DNA from: Thiotrichaceae bacterium
GTDB lineage: Bacteria > Pseudomonadota > Gammaproteobacteria > Thiotrichales > Thiotrichaceae
NCBI GenBank assembly: GCA_023144895.1
Contig: JAGLEV010000027.1
Location: 61,495 to 125,494, forward strand
DNA length: 64,000 nt
Direction: 5' to 3'
In this document: positions 1 to 9,161 of the stretch, in pieces
How the letters are laid out: each line of letters starts with the position of its first letter
Numbering within the stretch: position 1 is the stretch's first letter
Made by a program: the position numbers and the translations under genes
Notes under the pieces: generated by a model
The model's input: only the letters and a program-made list of their open reading frames with translations
What the model was told of the DNA's origin: nothing
Databases searched by the model: none

Positions 1-378
1 TAATTACTGGAGCAGTCATGGCGGTATAGTGAGCCTATAAATTTCAGAAAGTTTAAATATTCAGTGAAGTAAAAGTTATCAGATGCTAGTGAATTAAATC
101 TAATAGGTTTCATTGTCTGAGCTTAAATTATTAAATTTTATTCTAATGCTTTTTGAAAAATAAAAAAGTCTTGTATTATCAATAAAATGGATGATTGATC
201 AAATATAAGACTATAAAACCACTAAAAAAGGCAGGTTCACAGTTTCGTAAAAACTGATATGTTATAAACAGATTCCCTAGTCAAGTACGTTAGAAGTTTA
301 CTCCTAATAAACGTCACTCCGCTCACATAGTTGCGTTTTTATTGTATTGACTAGGGTTTCCCTTTCCTACTCCAAATC
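1..378. other. Intergenic region at window edge, no gene recognised
   Basis: No convincing reading frame is seen on either strand. The stretch contains an imperfect dyad with 11-base arms at 167-177 and 202-212 (10 of 11 match). The palindrome TTGATCAA at 195-202 overlaps its right arm by one base. A separate long palindromic element lies at 275-356. The region is downstream of the last gene of the minus-strand Yej operon, so either structure could act as its transcription end. The left edge may be the remains of a neighbouring gene cut by the window. Confidence 0.5.
275..356. repeat. 82-base palindromic element with perfect 10-base ends
   Basis: The perfect inverted ends CCCTAGTCAA (275-284) and TTGACTAGGG (347-356) enclose a second nested pair, AATAAACG near 307-314 and CGTTTTTATT near 334-343. 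The whole unit can therefore fold into one long imperfect hairpin. It contains no coding capacity. A miniature inverted-repeat element (MITE) or a REP-like palindrome is the most natural reading; a rho-independent terminator for the Yej operon is the alternative. No second copy was noticed in this window, so its repeat status is unproven. Confidence 0.4.
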
Positions 379-2001
379 TTAAATTTGTATACTCTTAATA
401 TAATCACGCGTCATCTTTGGTGCAGAATTCAGTAGTTGCTGTGTATAAGCATGTTGAGGGTTGAGTACGACTTTATTTAAACTCCCTTGTTCTACAATTT
501 TACCCTCTTTCATTACGGCAACTTGATGTGCAATCGTTGGTATAATGGAGAGATCATGGGTAATAAATAAATAAGACAGTCCTTCTTCCTTTTGTAGGTG
601 TCTTAATAGTCGCAATACTTTTGCACGCACAGAAACATCTAAGGCACTTGTTGGCTCATCACAAATAATCAGCTTAGGCTTAACTGCTAGGGCACGAGCA
701 ATACCAATACGTTGACGCTGACCACCTGAAAACTCATGAGGGTAGCGCTCTGCAAACTCTGCTTTTAACTCCACTTTTTCTAACAATTCAGCAATCTGTT
801 TATCTTGTTGTGCAGTGGTTTGCTTTTCTGTTGATAAACTGATGATTCCTTCACGAATAATATTACCAATAGTCATTCGTGGATTGAGAGCAGAATAAGG
901 ATCTTGGAAAATAACCTGAATATGACGGCGTAGTGGTTTGAGTTGTTTTTCTGTTAAGGGTAATAAATTAATCCCATCAAAAATCATCTCTCCTGATTGA
1001 GAATCTTCTAATCGAAGGACTGCTTTACCTATCGTACTCTTACCACTACCTGATTCACCGACTAAGGCCAATGTTTCACCTTTGCGAATGGTTAAGCTCA
1101 CACCATCAACGGCTTTAACGTGACCTGTTGTTCGTTTAAAAAAACCTGTTTTAATCGGATAATAAACTTTAAGGTTATTCACTTCTAATAAGGCTTGATG
1201 CATCTCTGTTTGATCTAAGGGGGTATGTTGTGGCAGAGCATCAGCTAATAGCTTCTTAGTATAAGGATGTTCAGGAGCAGTAAAAAAATGCTCTTTATTG
1301 GCTTGTTCAATAATTTTACCCTCCTTCATGACAGCAATACGATCAGCAATTTCCGCGACTACTCCCATATCATGAGTAATAAATAAAATAGACAAGCCGC
1401 GTGTCTGACGTAATTCATTAAGTAATTGAAGTACTCGTGCTTGTACTGTGACATCTAGTGCTGTAGTCGGCTCATCAGCGACTAATAGCTCAGGTTCACA
1501 GGCGAGTGCCATCGCAATCATAATGCGTTGCTTTTGCCCACCTGAAAGCTGATGGGGATACCAGTGGTAGCGTTGCACTGAATCTTTTAAACCCACTTCC
1601 TCCATTAACTCAATCACTTTGGTATATTGTGCTTTACCCTCTAGCTTGAGATGGGTTTGTAATGCTTCTGCCACTTGCTTGCCCACGGTCATGACAGGAT
1701 TTAATGCCGACAATGGTTCTTGAAAGATCATGGCAATAGATTTACCTCTGACCCGCTGCATACTAGTTTCAGTGATTGAAAAGAGAGATTTTCCATAAAG
1801 TGTCACATCACCTGAGCTGACTTTAATGACATCAGGTAAGAGCCGCATAATTGCCAGAGAGGTGAGTGATTTACCACTGCCTGATTCACCGACTAAGGAA
1901 AAGACTTCACCCTTTTTAATAGTAAAACTAACATTGTCCAGTAGAGTCTCATCGCCAACACGTAGTGATAAGTCTTTGACTTCAAGAATAGTATCAGTCA
2001 T
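379..2001 (-). CDS. yejF: Peptide ABC transporter, fused double ATP-binding protein (YejF-like)
   Basis: This cytoplasmic protein powers an oligopeptide importer by ATP hydrolysis. The 540-residue chain holds two complete ABC ATPase domains in tandem. Each has a Walker A motif GESGSGKS (first near residues 38-45, second near 316-323), an LSGGQ-type signature (QLSGGQKQR and EFSGGQRQR) and a Walker B followed by DEP. The end of each domain has the oligopeptide-transporter C-terminal extension ([18 protein letters not shown]). The length and double-domain layout match YejF of Escherichia coli. It is the last gene of a minus-strand operon, 3 bases after the permease stop. No odd residues were seen. 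Confidence 0.93.
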   Translation of the reverse strand: MTDTILEVKDLSLRVGDETLLDNVSFTIKKGEVFSLVGESGSGKSLTSLAIMRLLPDVIKVSSGDVTLYGKSLFSITETSMQRVRGKSIAMIFQEPLSALNPVMTVGKQVAEALQTHLKLEGKAQYTKVIELMEEVGLKDSVQRYHWYPHQLSGGQKQRIMIAMALACEPELLVADEPTTALDVTVQARVLQLLNELRQTRGLSILFITHDMGVVAEIADRIAVMKEGKIIEQANKEHFFTAPEHPYTKKLLADALPQHTPLDQTEMHQALLEVNNLKVYYPIKTGFFKRTTGHVKAVDGVSLTIRKGETLALVGESGSGKSTIGKAVLRLEDSQSGEMIFDGINLLPLTEKQLKPLRRHIQVIFQDPYSALNPRMTIGNIIREGIISLSTEKQTTAQQDKQIAELLEKVELKAEFAERYPHEFSGGQRQRIGIARALAVKPKLIICDEPTSALDVSVRAKVLRLLRHLQKEEGLSYLFITHDLSIIPTIAHQVAVMKEGKIVEQGSLNKVVLNPQHAYTQQLLNSAPKMTRDYIKSIQI

Positions 2002-2004
2002 CGT

Positions 2005-3405
2005 TTAAGCCTCATTACGTGGGTCAAGTACTACTTGAATACGATCAGAAAATAAATTGGCAGCCAATACCAAAACAAACATAAAGAGAAAGGCTGAAAG
2101 CAAAGACCACCAAACCATTGGTTCGCGTGCCATTTCTAAACGTGCCTGATTAATCATATTACCCCAGCTGTGCATACTAGGGTCAACACCGACACCCACA
2201 TAGGACAAAACTGCTTCGGATAAGACTAAAAAGCTAAAGTCTAATACCACAGAAATCAAGATAATATGCATGAGATTAGGCAAGATATGACGACGCAGTA
2301 TAGTAAACTTCCCCACACCAAAGGCACGAGCGGCGGTAACAAATTCTACTTGTGAAAGCTTGAAAGTTTCAGCACGTAGTAGGCGACAAAGACCCGTCCA
2401 GCTGGTGATGGATAAAATGATAATCAAAAAGAATAGACGTAAATCTGAACGTTCAGTCGCAGTTTCAAACCATTGCGGATTATTATCAATGGTCACTTGC
2501 ACTACTAAAATGGAGGCGGCAATGAGTAAGACACTTGGAATAGAGCTAAGCGTGGTGTAAATATATTGAATGACATCATCAACCCAGCCACCAATATAGC
2601 CTGCACTAATACCAAGAATAATTGAGATCGGCAAAGTAGCTACTGTCGTTAATACTCCAATCAAAACACCTGTACGGATACTTTTTAATGTATTGTAAAG
2701 TACATCACCACCTACCTTATCTGTGCCTAAGACATGATAAGAGAGATTAAGATAATAAAGCCAAACACTCATCACCAAGATGAATAAAAACGTGGCATAA
2801 GCCCAACGCCAAGGTAATTGTGTCTTCCCTTGTTTTACTGTTTGCAGGTAATGACCGAAGCTATCTTGCGTGCCACGCTTTAGCCAAAGCATATGCAGAG
2901 TAACAAAAATGAGTCCAATCATTAGCCCCATAATAATAGCAATAATAGACTTAATAAAAATATCCAAGCCAGAGCCTTCATTGATACCAAGATAAGTCGC
3001 CACATGCTTTAGTGGTAGATAGGCTTTCTCAGTAATGCCTTGCTCATTAACAATTATCGATGAAACAAATTCGTTTCGAGCAAAGGGTGCAGAGTAGGTG
3101 CGTTCACTATGATCAATATTGTGAGCAAAAAGCAAATCGAGCGGGCTCTTCATATTAATATCATAATTGACTTGTTTGCTATCAGCTTGAGTCGGCAAGG
3201 CAAGGCGGAAATGAATAGAGTCGAGTAGTGCAACACTGAGATAGGTTAATAAAATGAGACTGCATGCCATTGCAAGCGGTGATTCATAAATACGTCGCCA
3301 TTGTTGGCGAGTTTGTGGAGAGCGCATTATCATTCTTGCCCAAAATATCAGCGCAACAACTAATAGCCAAATCATCATGTCTGTCCATAAGAAACTCATT
3401 TTCAT
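2005..3405 (-). CDS. yejE: Peptide ABC transporter permease (YejE-like, enlarged)
   Basis: Inner-membrane channel subunit of the same importer. The C-terminal half (from about residue 230) is a DppC-type permease domain with the EAA-like loop around ARAFGVGKFTILRRHILPN. At 466 residues it is much longer than the roughly 340 residues known for E. coli YejE. The extra length comes from an N-terminal part with two membrane segments (about 10-25 and 41-60), a soluble loop of about 80 residues, and another pair of membrane segments near 141-170 and 205-222. It overlaps the upstream permease by 4 bases (ATGA), so the two are probably translationally coupled. Confidence 0.9.
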   Translation of the reverse strand: MKMSFLWTDMMIWLLVVALIFWARMIMRSPQTRQQWRRIYESPLAMACSLILLTYLSVALLDSIHFRLALPTQADSKQVNYDINMKSPLDLLFAHNIDHSERTYSAPFARNEFVSSIIVNEQGITEKAYLPLKHVATYLGINEGSGLDIFIKSIIAIIMGLMIGLIFVTLHMLWLKRGTQDSFGHYLQTVKQGKTQLPWRWAYATFLFILVMSVWLYYLNLSYHVLGTDKVGGDVLYNTLKSIRTGVLIGVLTTVATLPISIILGISAGYIGGWVDDVIQYIYTTLSSIPSVLLIAASILVVQVTIDNNPQWFETATERSDLRLFFLIIILSITSWTGLCRLLRAETFKLSQVEFVTAARAFGVGKFTILRRHILPNLMHIILISVVLDFSFLVLSEAVLSYVGVGVDPSMHSWGNMINQARLEMAREPMVWWSLLSAFLFMFVLVLAANLFSDRIQVVLDPRNEA

Positions 3406-4388
3406 GATAATTTTACTCTCGGGTCAAATAGGGTGTAGGAAATATCCGTCAGTAATAAACCGATGATATATAACACTGCGCCTAAGAAAACCATCGATTT
3501 TACGATAGAGAAATCCTGTGCATTAATCGCATCAATGGTATAGCTTCCCAAGCCTGGAATGCCAAAGAATGACTCCATAATTAAGCTACCCATAAATAAG
3601 CTGGGTAAGACCACCACAACCCCCGTTAAAATAGGCAACATACCATTAGGCAGTACATGACCAAATAAGACTCTAAGCTCAGTTAAACCTTTAGCTCGGG
3701 CGGTACGCACATAGTCTTGATTAATTTGTTCCAAAAATAAACTACGATACCAACGCACCCCTGAACCTATGCCTCCAAAGACTCCAATAAGCACAGGTAA
3801 AATCACAAACTTAATCCCTCCAATACCACTTTCAAAACCAGAGATGGGGAACCAGTGCCATAATTTACTAAATAAAACCTGTCCTGCAATAATATAAAAT
3901 AAGCCTGAAATAGACATAATCATGACAGCAATAATCATTGTTGTCGTATCTAATACCGAGCCTCGAAATAAGACAATCAGTAACGCAAGGGAGATATTGG
4001 TTGTTAAACCAATAATAAAACTTGGCAAGGCAATCTGTAAGCTTGGCCACATGCGTTGCTTAATATCGGTTGCAATATTGCGTCCTGCATCAGAGAAACC
4101 AAAATCAAAGATAAATAAAGCGAGAGATTCTTTAACAAACAAAGTATCGGTCAAAGAAGCTAATACTCCTTCCTCCTTAGTCTCAGCATTATAAAACAAC
4201 GGTTTATCATAACCTCGTTTTACTTTCCAAGCCGTGATTTGCTGTGGTGATATTTGTTTTGCTCCTAATTGTGAACGAGCAATATCATCAGGTGAATTCA
4301 CCATAAAGAATAATAAGAATGTCAGTAAATTCACCCCAATAAGAATCGGAATGGCGTATAAGACACGGCGAATAATATAATTAAGCAT
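3402..4388 (-). CDS. yejB: Peptide ABC transporter permease (YejB-like)
   Basis: First inner-membrane permease subunit of the Yej-type importer, 328 residues with about six membrane segments. The start MLNYIIRRVLYAIPILIG is characteristic of DppB/YejB proteins. The EAA loop appears around DYVRTARAKGLTELRVLFGH, and the C-terminus ends with the typical DISYTLFDPRVKLS. The gene lies 15 bases downstream of the binding protein and overlaps the next permease by 4 bases. Nothing is missing compared with the family. Confidence 0.92.
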   Translation of the reverse strand: MLNYIIRRVLYAIPILIGVNLLTFLLFFMVNSPDDIARSQLGAKQISPQQITAWKVKRGYDKPLFYNAETKEEGVLASLTDTLFVKESLALFIFDFGFSDAGRNIATDIKQRMWPSLQIALPSFIIGLTTNISLALLIVLFRGSVLDTTTMIIAVMIMSISGLFYIIAGQVLFSKLWHWFPISGFESGIGGIKFVILPVLIGVFGGIGSGVRWYRSLFLEQINQDYVRTARAKGLTELRVLFGHVLPNGMLPILTGVVVVLPSLFMGSLIMESFFGIPGLGSYTIDAINAQDFSIVKSMVFLGAVLYIIGLLLTDISYTLFDPRVKLS

Positions 4389-4403
4389 GATTTAAACCCG
4401 TGG

Positions 4404-6575
4404 TTATTGAGTCTGGATAACAAAAGCTTGTCGTTTCCGATAGGCTCTTAGCAGAGGGTAAATGATACCAATGATAAGAATGAAGAATACGATAATAGGT
4501 AAGAGTACGGGTTGATTCCATTGGCTCTGTAAATCACGGCGCTTTTTATCATCAATACGTTTATATTTCATTGTATTATTCGCCATTTGATTAGGCCAAG
4601 CATTGCCAAACCAATGGTGATACAAGCCCAGTGACTTGGGATGAAAACCCCATATCCATGGTGAGTCTTTACGTGCTATTTCTAGCATTTGTTGGATAAT
4701 AGCTAAACGTTCAGGTGAGTTTTCCATCGTATTCATTTGATCAAAGAGGCGATCAAATTCAGGATTTTTATAGTTACTACTATTAATCCCACTACCTCCC
4801 GTATCAACCGCCGCATTACCACCGTATAATAAGAATAAGAAATTCTCAGGGTCAGGATAATCTGCATTCCAGCCCCACATAAACATCTGCGTACTGCCAT
4901 TGCGAATCTTATCTTGAAAACGATTGTAATCACTATTTCGAATGACCAAGAGAATTCCCAACTTCTTAAACTGTTTACGCATCCAGTCTAATTGTGCTCT
5001 TTGATCAGGACCTGCAGAAGTTGCATCATAATGAATCGTTAAAGGCTTGCCTGTTTTACTAGAAGTACCATTAGGATAACCTGCCTCAGTGAGTAACTGT
5101 TTGGCATAGGCAATAGGCTTGCGTTCAGACTTACCTTCAACACTATCATAAACATAATTATTGTGACCCGCTAAACTATCATCATAGCCAAAAATTCCTG
5201 GTGGAATAGGGCCCTGTGCAGCGATCCCTCGATCATTTCTAAAAATAGAAATGTATTCCTCATAATGAATAGCAATACTAATAGCTTGGCGTAATTTTTG
5301 ATTGGATTCAGAATAACCACCCACCACAGGATCAACCATATTAAATGCCATATAATAAATTGAAGGCACAATCGCACTGCGTAACGTAATTCCTCTTTTT
5401 TCCATCTCTGGACTTAAACCCATAGCCCCTGTTGTAGAGATATTAATAGTTTGGTCAAAAGCCTCACTAGCAATACCTGAAGAATCATAATAACCTTGTA
5501 AAAACTTATTCCACAGTGGGATAGATTCTTTCTCTAATGAATAAATGACTTCCTTAATAAAGGGCATAGGCTTACCACTATCGACCAGCATCTCATCAGG
5601 AACTCCCGAAGCTTTCTGCTCCTCAGGGCTTAACGAAGGATAAAGTTCAGTGTGAAAATTGGGATTAGCGACTAAACGCATTTGCTTATTAGGATTGTTC
5701 TCTGCCAAATAATAAGGTCCTGTTCCCACAGGAAACGAGTCCAATGTTAGGTTTTTTTCTTTTAAACCCGCTTGCTGATAAAAGAGATCAGCTTCCCAAG
5801 GGATAGGAGCAAAGAAGTTCATACTCATCCAATAAAGAAACTGTGGATAGACCCCTTTAATACGAATACTAAAGGTCAATGGATCAAGCTGCTTAATCCC
5901 TGAAATCTCACTGGAACGTAGATCAACAATCTTCTTGTCTTTCTTTAACGCTTTGACTTTATTCGTGATGTCTTTTGAATAATCCTTAAGACCGATAATG
6001 TAAGCCATCATGCTATCAAGAATAGGCGAGTGATTTTGACGTACTGCCATACGTTTAATGGCATAGATATAATCATTTGCCTGTAACAGCCTAGAGTCAT
6101 TAAGAGCAAAGTCATCTAATGAAGTAATATCATCAAGCTCATCCCCAGTCAGCTTGGCATAGCGTTGCCGACCCTCAGTATCTTTAACAAAAGAAGGATG
6201 AGGCTGGAAACGAATATCATCACGTAAATGAAAAATATACTCAGAAAAGGCAATATTCTTACTAGTGACATCAACCGTCTGACCGTTCTTGTCTAAATAG
6301 TGGACCTCAGGCATCGCTGTTAAGGTTGCAGGTTCTAATACATAAGGGCGTTTTAGGTAATTATATTGTAAAGGTGGTTCGTAAATTTGCCCAATAATAC
6401 CCCACTCTGCACTATTATAGGAGATCACAGGGTCAAGGTGTTTTACTGGGGAGGAAAATGAAGTAAATAAAATATTCTCAGAAGGCTGATCTGTATTATG
6501 TGGGCTGTTCCAAACCCCTGCGCTAAGTGTGTTAGCAAGCAAAAGTAGTAAAAGGCTTAACAGCAATTGCTTCAT
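4404..6575 (-). CDS. yejA: Extracellular peptide-binding protein with C-terminal membrane anchor (YejA-like)
   Basis: Family 5 extracellular solute-binding protein that should capture oligopeptides in the periplasm and deliver them to the downstream permeases. A signal peptide is evident (MKQLLLSLLLLLLANTLSA). Family traits include the repeated peptide-binding fold and motifs such as TEAGYPNG and MFMWGWNADYPDPENF. The 723 residues exceed the roughly 600 usual for YejA. The extra C-terminus holds a strongly hydrophobic segment near residues 689-711 (LLPIIVFFILIIGIIYPLL) followed by basic residues, predicting a membrane-anchored receptor instead of a free periplasmic one. It is the first gene of the operon yejA-yejB-yejE-yejF. 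Confidence 0.88.
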   Translation of the reverse strand: MKQLLLSLLLLLLANTLSAGVWNSPHNTDQPSENILFTSFSSPVKHLDPVISYNSAEWGIIGQIYEPPLQYNYLKRPYVLEPATLTAMPEVHYLDKNGQTVDVTSKNIAFSEYIFHLRDDIRFQPHPSFVKDTEGRQRYAKLTGDELDDITSLDDFALNDSRLLQANDYIYAIKRMAVRQNHSPILDSMMAYIIGLKDYSKDITNKVKALKKDKKIVDLRSSEISGIKQLDPLTFSIRIKGVYPQFLYWMSMNFFAPIPWEADLFYQQAGLKEKNLTLDSFPVGTGPYYLAENNPNKQMRLVANPNFHTELYPSLSPEEQKASGVPDEMLVDSGKPMPFIKEVIYSLEKESIPLWNKFLQGYYDSSGIASEAFDQTINISTTGAMGLSPEMEKRGITLRSAIVPSIYYMAFNMVDPVVGGYSESNQKLRQAISIAIHYEEYISIFRNDRGIAAQGPIPPGIFGYDDSLAGHNNYVYDSVEGKSERKPIAYAKQLLTEAGYPNGTSSKTGKPLTIHYDATSAGPDQRAQLDWMRKQFKKLGILLVIRNSDYNRFQDKIRNGSTQMFMWGWNADYPDPENFLFLLYGGNAAVDTGGSGINSSNYKNPEFDRLFDQMNTMENSPERLAIIQQMLEIARKDSPWIWGFHPKSLGLYHHWFGNAWPNQMANNTMKYKRIDDKKRRDLQSQWNQPVLLPIIVFFILIIGIIYPLLRAYRKRQAFVIQTQ

Positions 6576-6708
6576 TATTATCCTTAAATTTAGTCAATTT
6601 ATTATCTTTATATTTTTTAGGTGAGATGGTGAGAATTCAACCATAACCCATAATTTTGCCCTATAATAGACTGCAAAGTTTGTAGCGTCCAATAAAATAA
6701 CTATCCTA

Positions 6709-7413
6709 GTGGATGAATATGTACCAATATGGCGTTATAAAATTAATAAATTATCTTTGGACTGCCTTATGCCCTCTATGTCAAGCAAAATACGTTTCTA
6801 TAGTCACTCGACCATTTTCTACTTTTGGCCACTATGGCTTATCTCTTTAACATTAGGTTTTTTGACGGTGAGTCATACTTTTTCGGTTGATTTGGCAGGA
6901 GTGATTTTTCTCTTTAGTTTATTATTTTCTCTCTTCGTTATTACTATTGATGTACGAGGGCTATGGGTCGTCATCTTCGTATTAGGGCTGATAGTCTTGG
7001 GCTTGCTCTTTGAACGAACAGGAGTGATGCGGATTATATATCACACAATAATCAGTCTTAAAATCTCTATCGAGCCTAATTTTTACTTTCTTTTTGCTAT
7101 ACCGATGGCGGTTGTTTGGCTGTTTACCACGGTATTATATGATCGTCGTAAATATGTAGAGCTACGCCCTAATGAGTTAACAGTGGTTAAAGAGATCGGT
7201 GAAGGTGTGGTGAACTACGATACGATGGGTATTGTGTTTAGAAAGAAGCGAGACAACTTTATTCAACATTGGATTTTTGGATTAGGCTCAGGTGACCTTG
7301 TGATTACGACAGGATCAGGAGGTGGTCACAAAGAAGTTATCTATATCAACAATGTTTTTAGAATCGGTAATAAAATTAATCGTATGCATCAAGTGCTTGA
7401 AAATAAGAGATAG
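6709..7413 (+). CDS. Unknown membrane protein with PH-like C-terminal domain
   Basis: A 234-residue protein not assigned to a named gene. The N-terminal half contains about four to five membrane segments (roughly 34-50, 57-78, 81-100, 120-143). The C-terminal part, from RRKYVELRPNELTVVKEIGEG to the end, has the strand pattern and closing GDLVITTGSGGG...INRMHQVLE typical of bacterial PH-like domains (YdbS/bPH2 type), with a final amphipathic helix. The annotated start is GTG with a weak ribosome site; ATG codons at 6769 and 6778 are alternatives. It lies 7 bases before the next membrane gene, so they are probably one operon. The PH-like call is inference from pattern. Confidence 0.6.
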   Translation: MDEYVPIWRYKINKLSLDCLMPSMSSKIRFYSHSTIFYFWPLWLISLTLGFLTVSHTFSVDLAGVIFLFSLLFSLFVITIDVRGLWVVIFVLGLIVLGLLFERTGVMRIIYHTIISLKISIEPNFYFLFAIPMAVVWLFTTVLYDRRKYVELRPNELTVVKEIGEGVVNYDTMGIVFRKKRDNFIQHWIFGLGSGDLVITTGSGGGHKEVIYINNVFRIGNKINRMHQVLENKR

Positions 7414-7420
7414 TTAGGTA

Positions 7421-8455
7421 ATGTTACAAATACTGTTGGAGAAGTGGGGCTTATCTCATATCAATAACTACCTTGATAACCATATATCATTACTGAATAA
7501 ACTAACGGATCACCAAGCAACAAAGATAGCCATCCTATTGTCATTTGTCATTGGCTTTATTGTGACACTTGCAACAGTCTATCTTGGTATTATTCTTTTT
7601 CCTGACCAAGATATTTTGTCAATGAGTTGGGCGGTTATTTTTTCGATAATTGTTGCTAATATCTGTCTTATATTGATTGAATTCTGGCTACTTTTTCATA
7701 TTACTTTGCTGATGACTGCTTTGTATATTCATGCAGTACAGAAGCAACATTTGGTGGAGGAAAACTTTAAACGCTCCCTCATTAGAGCGGCATTTGAACT
7801 CGATGAACCAGAAAAGATAACACTGGGGATAAATCCTTATCGAAAGAGAAAAACAGGTTATTGGCTTATCGCATTACTTTATAAGGTAAAAATCATACTG
7901 AGTAATCTTATTGCTAAAGTCGTACTGAAAAAAATAATCAGCCGAGGGGGAAGTAGGATGTATATTCCTTATATTGCCACCATCATTACAGGGTTTTGGG
8001 ATGCTTGGGTGCAATACGTTGTACTTAAAGAGGTAAGGTTACGGATTTATTCAAGAGTATATGTATTAAATTTACTTACCTATATAAAAAAAACCAAGAT
8101 ATCTAATACTTTATACGATGAAACATTGATTCGGCTCATTGCGGTACGGCTTGATCTTTTTGGTCTTTTTAATATAAATATTGACTATCTTCTTAATCAA
8201 CTAGAAGCCGATTTTCCTAATTCGGTGAGTCAGTATGAAAAGATCTATGATATTGATATTTTTTCACAATGCTATGCAGAATTATCCACTGAAAAGAAAA
8301 AATCTATTATACAAATCGCAATAGCACTCTTTGCCTTTAAGCGTGGATTTTTATCTAAGGAGGAAAAAAAGGTACTAGAAATATTTAATATTAGCTTTGC
8401 TGAATTTAAAACTTACCGCCGTCATGTTTATAAAGTCAAAGGCTTTAGCCTGTAG
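7421..8455 (+). CDS. Unknown membrane protein, 344 residues
   Basis: I cannot name this gene. It has two hydrophobic helices near residues 36-60 and 67-105, an amphipathic helix-rich middle with the basic motif NPYRKRKTGYW, a third hydrophobic stretch near 186-200 (YIPYIATIITGFWDAWVQYVV), and a soluble C-terminal half rich in Leu, Ile and Lys. The last 40 residues include FAFKRGFLSKEEKKVLEIF. The start has a short-spaced AGGT ribosome site. It follows the PH-like membrane protein by 7 bases and shares its strand, which suggests a joint membrane function. Nothing in it shows enzymatic residues I recognise. Confidence 0.6.
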   Translation: MLQILLEKWGLSHINNYLDNHISLLNKLTDHQATKIAILLSFVIGFIVTLATVYLGIILFPDQDILSMSWAVIFSIIVANICLILIEFWLLFHITLLMTALYIHAVQKQHLVEENFKRSLIRAAFELDEPEKITLGINPYRKRKTGYWLIALLYKVKIILSNLIAKVVLKKIISRGGSRMYIPYIATIITGFWDAWVQYVVLKEVRLRIYSRVYVLNLLTYIKKTKISNTLYDETLIRLIAVRLDLFGLFNINIDYLLNQLEADFPNSVSQYEKIYDIDIFSQCYAELSTEKKKSIIQIAIALFAFKRGFLSKEEKKVLEIFNISFAEFKTYRRHVYKVKGFSL

Positions 8456-8529
8456 TCACAGTGATGAGTATTGTCATGAGTACTGACTGGGATTGCAGAT
8501 GGATAGAGAAAACCTTAATTATCATAAGG

Positions 8530-8574
8530 TTAATGTTCCAATCAAAAAGAATATTAGCATTCTTTAATGTTCCA
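8530..8574 (+). promoter_or_regulatory. Direct repeat TTAATGTTCCA upstream of Gly/Asn-rich gene
   Basis: Two identical 11-base copies, TTAATGTTCCA, occur at 8530-8540 and 8564-8574, 34 bases apart. The second ends immediately upstream of the -35 hexamer of the promoter at 8576-8603. Their position suggests activator or repressor binding sites for the secreted Gly/Asn-rich protein gene. This is inference from position and identity only. Confidence 0.35.
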
Positions 8575-8575
8575 C

Positions 8576-8603
8576 TTGACATATAGGAATATGCTTATAT
8601 ACT
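8576..8603 (+). promoter_or_regulatory. Sigma-70 type promoter of the Gly/Asn-rich gene
   Basis: A perfect -35 hexamer TTGACA (8576-8581) is followed after 16 bases by TATACT (8598-8603). Transcription would begin near 8610. That rules out the ATG at 8605 as a useful start and supports the downstream ATG at 8656, which has a ribosome site. It is one of the strongest promoter matches in the window. Confidence 0.7.
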
Positions 8604-8655
8604 AATGCTCATTGATTACAACCACTTTATTACAAGAATTTTTAAGGACACCACC

Positions 8656-9108
8656 ATGAAATTAGTTACAACAATCGCTCTTGCTGCAACACTTGCTATC
8701 TCTTCAACCGCTTCTGCTGAATGGTTTGATGGATTCAACAACGGCGCTGGTAATGGTGCTGGAAGTACAACAACTTCTGCATGGACTAAAGGTAATGGAA
8801 ACGGCGCTGGTAATGGTGCTGCTAAAGCTAAGGGTTGGGGAACAGGTAAAGGTGATGCAGATGGAGAAATTGATTTCTCAATTACTTTCAAAGGTAAAGC
8901 ACGCACTAACATGGATACAAAAATGGCGGCAGACGGAGCAGGTAACTCAGTAGTCAACGCATTGACTGATTGGGCTGGCGCTGGAAACGGAACAGGCAAC
9001 ACAATGGGTAATTTCACTGGTGAAAACAACTCTAAAGCTGCTGGAACAATGCCTGGTAATAATACAACACCTATATTTGCACCTGCAAAAGTTGCCCCTA
9101 AAGCTTAA
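8656..9108 (+). CDS. Small secreted Gly/Asn-rich repeat protein, sulfur-globule-protein-like
   Basis: A 150-residue exported protein with a clear signal peptide (MKLVTTIALAATLAISSTASA, cleavage before EWFDGF). The mature chain is low-complexity, built from NGAGNGAG and GNGTGN units, with no cysteine and almost no charged clusters. A central block, GEIDFSITFKGKART (about 71-85), recalls the conserved core of sulfur globule proteins of purple sulfur bacteria and Thiotrichales; that relation is inference. The DNA repeat AACGGCGCTGGTAATGGTGCT occurs at 8740-8760 and again at 8800-8820, exactly 60 bases later. The start at 8656 is chosen because of the AAGGA at 8643-8647, the signal peptide and the promoter position. 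It is a monocistronic unit with its own promoter and terminator. It could also be another structural surface protein. Confidence 0.6.
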   Translation: MKLVTTIALAATLAISSTASAEWFDGFNNGAGNGAGSTTTSAWTKGNGNGAGNGAAKAKGWGTGKGDADGEIDFSITFKGKARTNMDTKMAADGAGNSVVNALTDWAGAGNGTGNTMGNFTGENNSKAAGTMPGNNTTPIFAPAKVAPKA

Positions 9109-9161
9109 AACGAAAACGGTAAGATACCATTGAAAGAATGTAAACGCTGAAATAATATTTC

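Noticed and set aside
8605..8655. Upstream start extending the Gly/Asn-rich protein by 17 residues
   Set aside because: The ATG lies right after the -10 element and lacks a ribosome site; the signal peptide begins at 8656.
8616..9029. Minus-strand frame of 137 codons opposite the Gly/Asn-rich gene
   Set aside because: It mirrors the repetitive codons of the plus-strand gene, which has a promoter, ribosome site, signal peptide and terminator.
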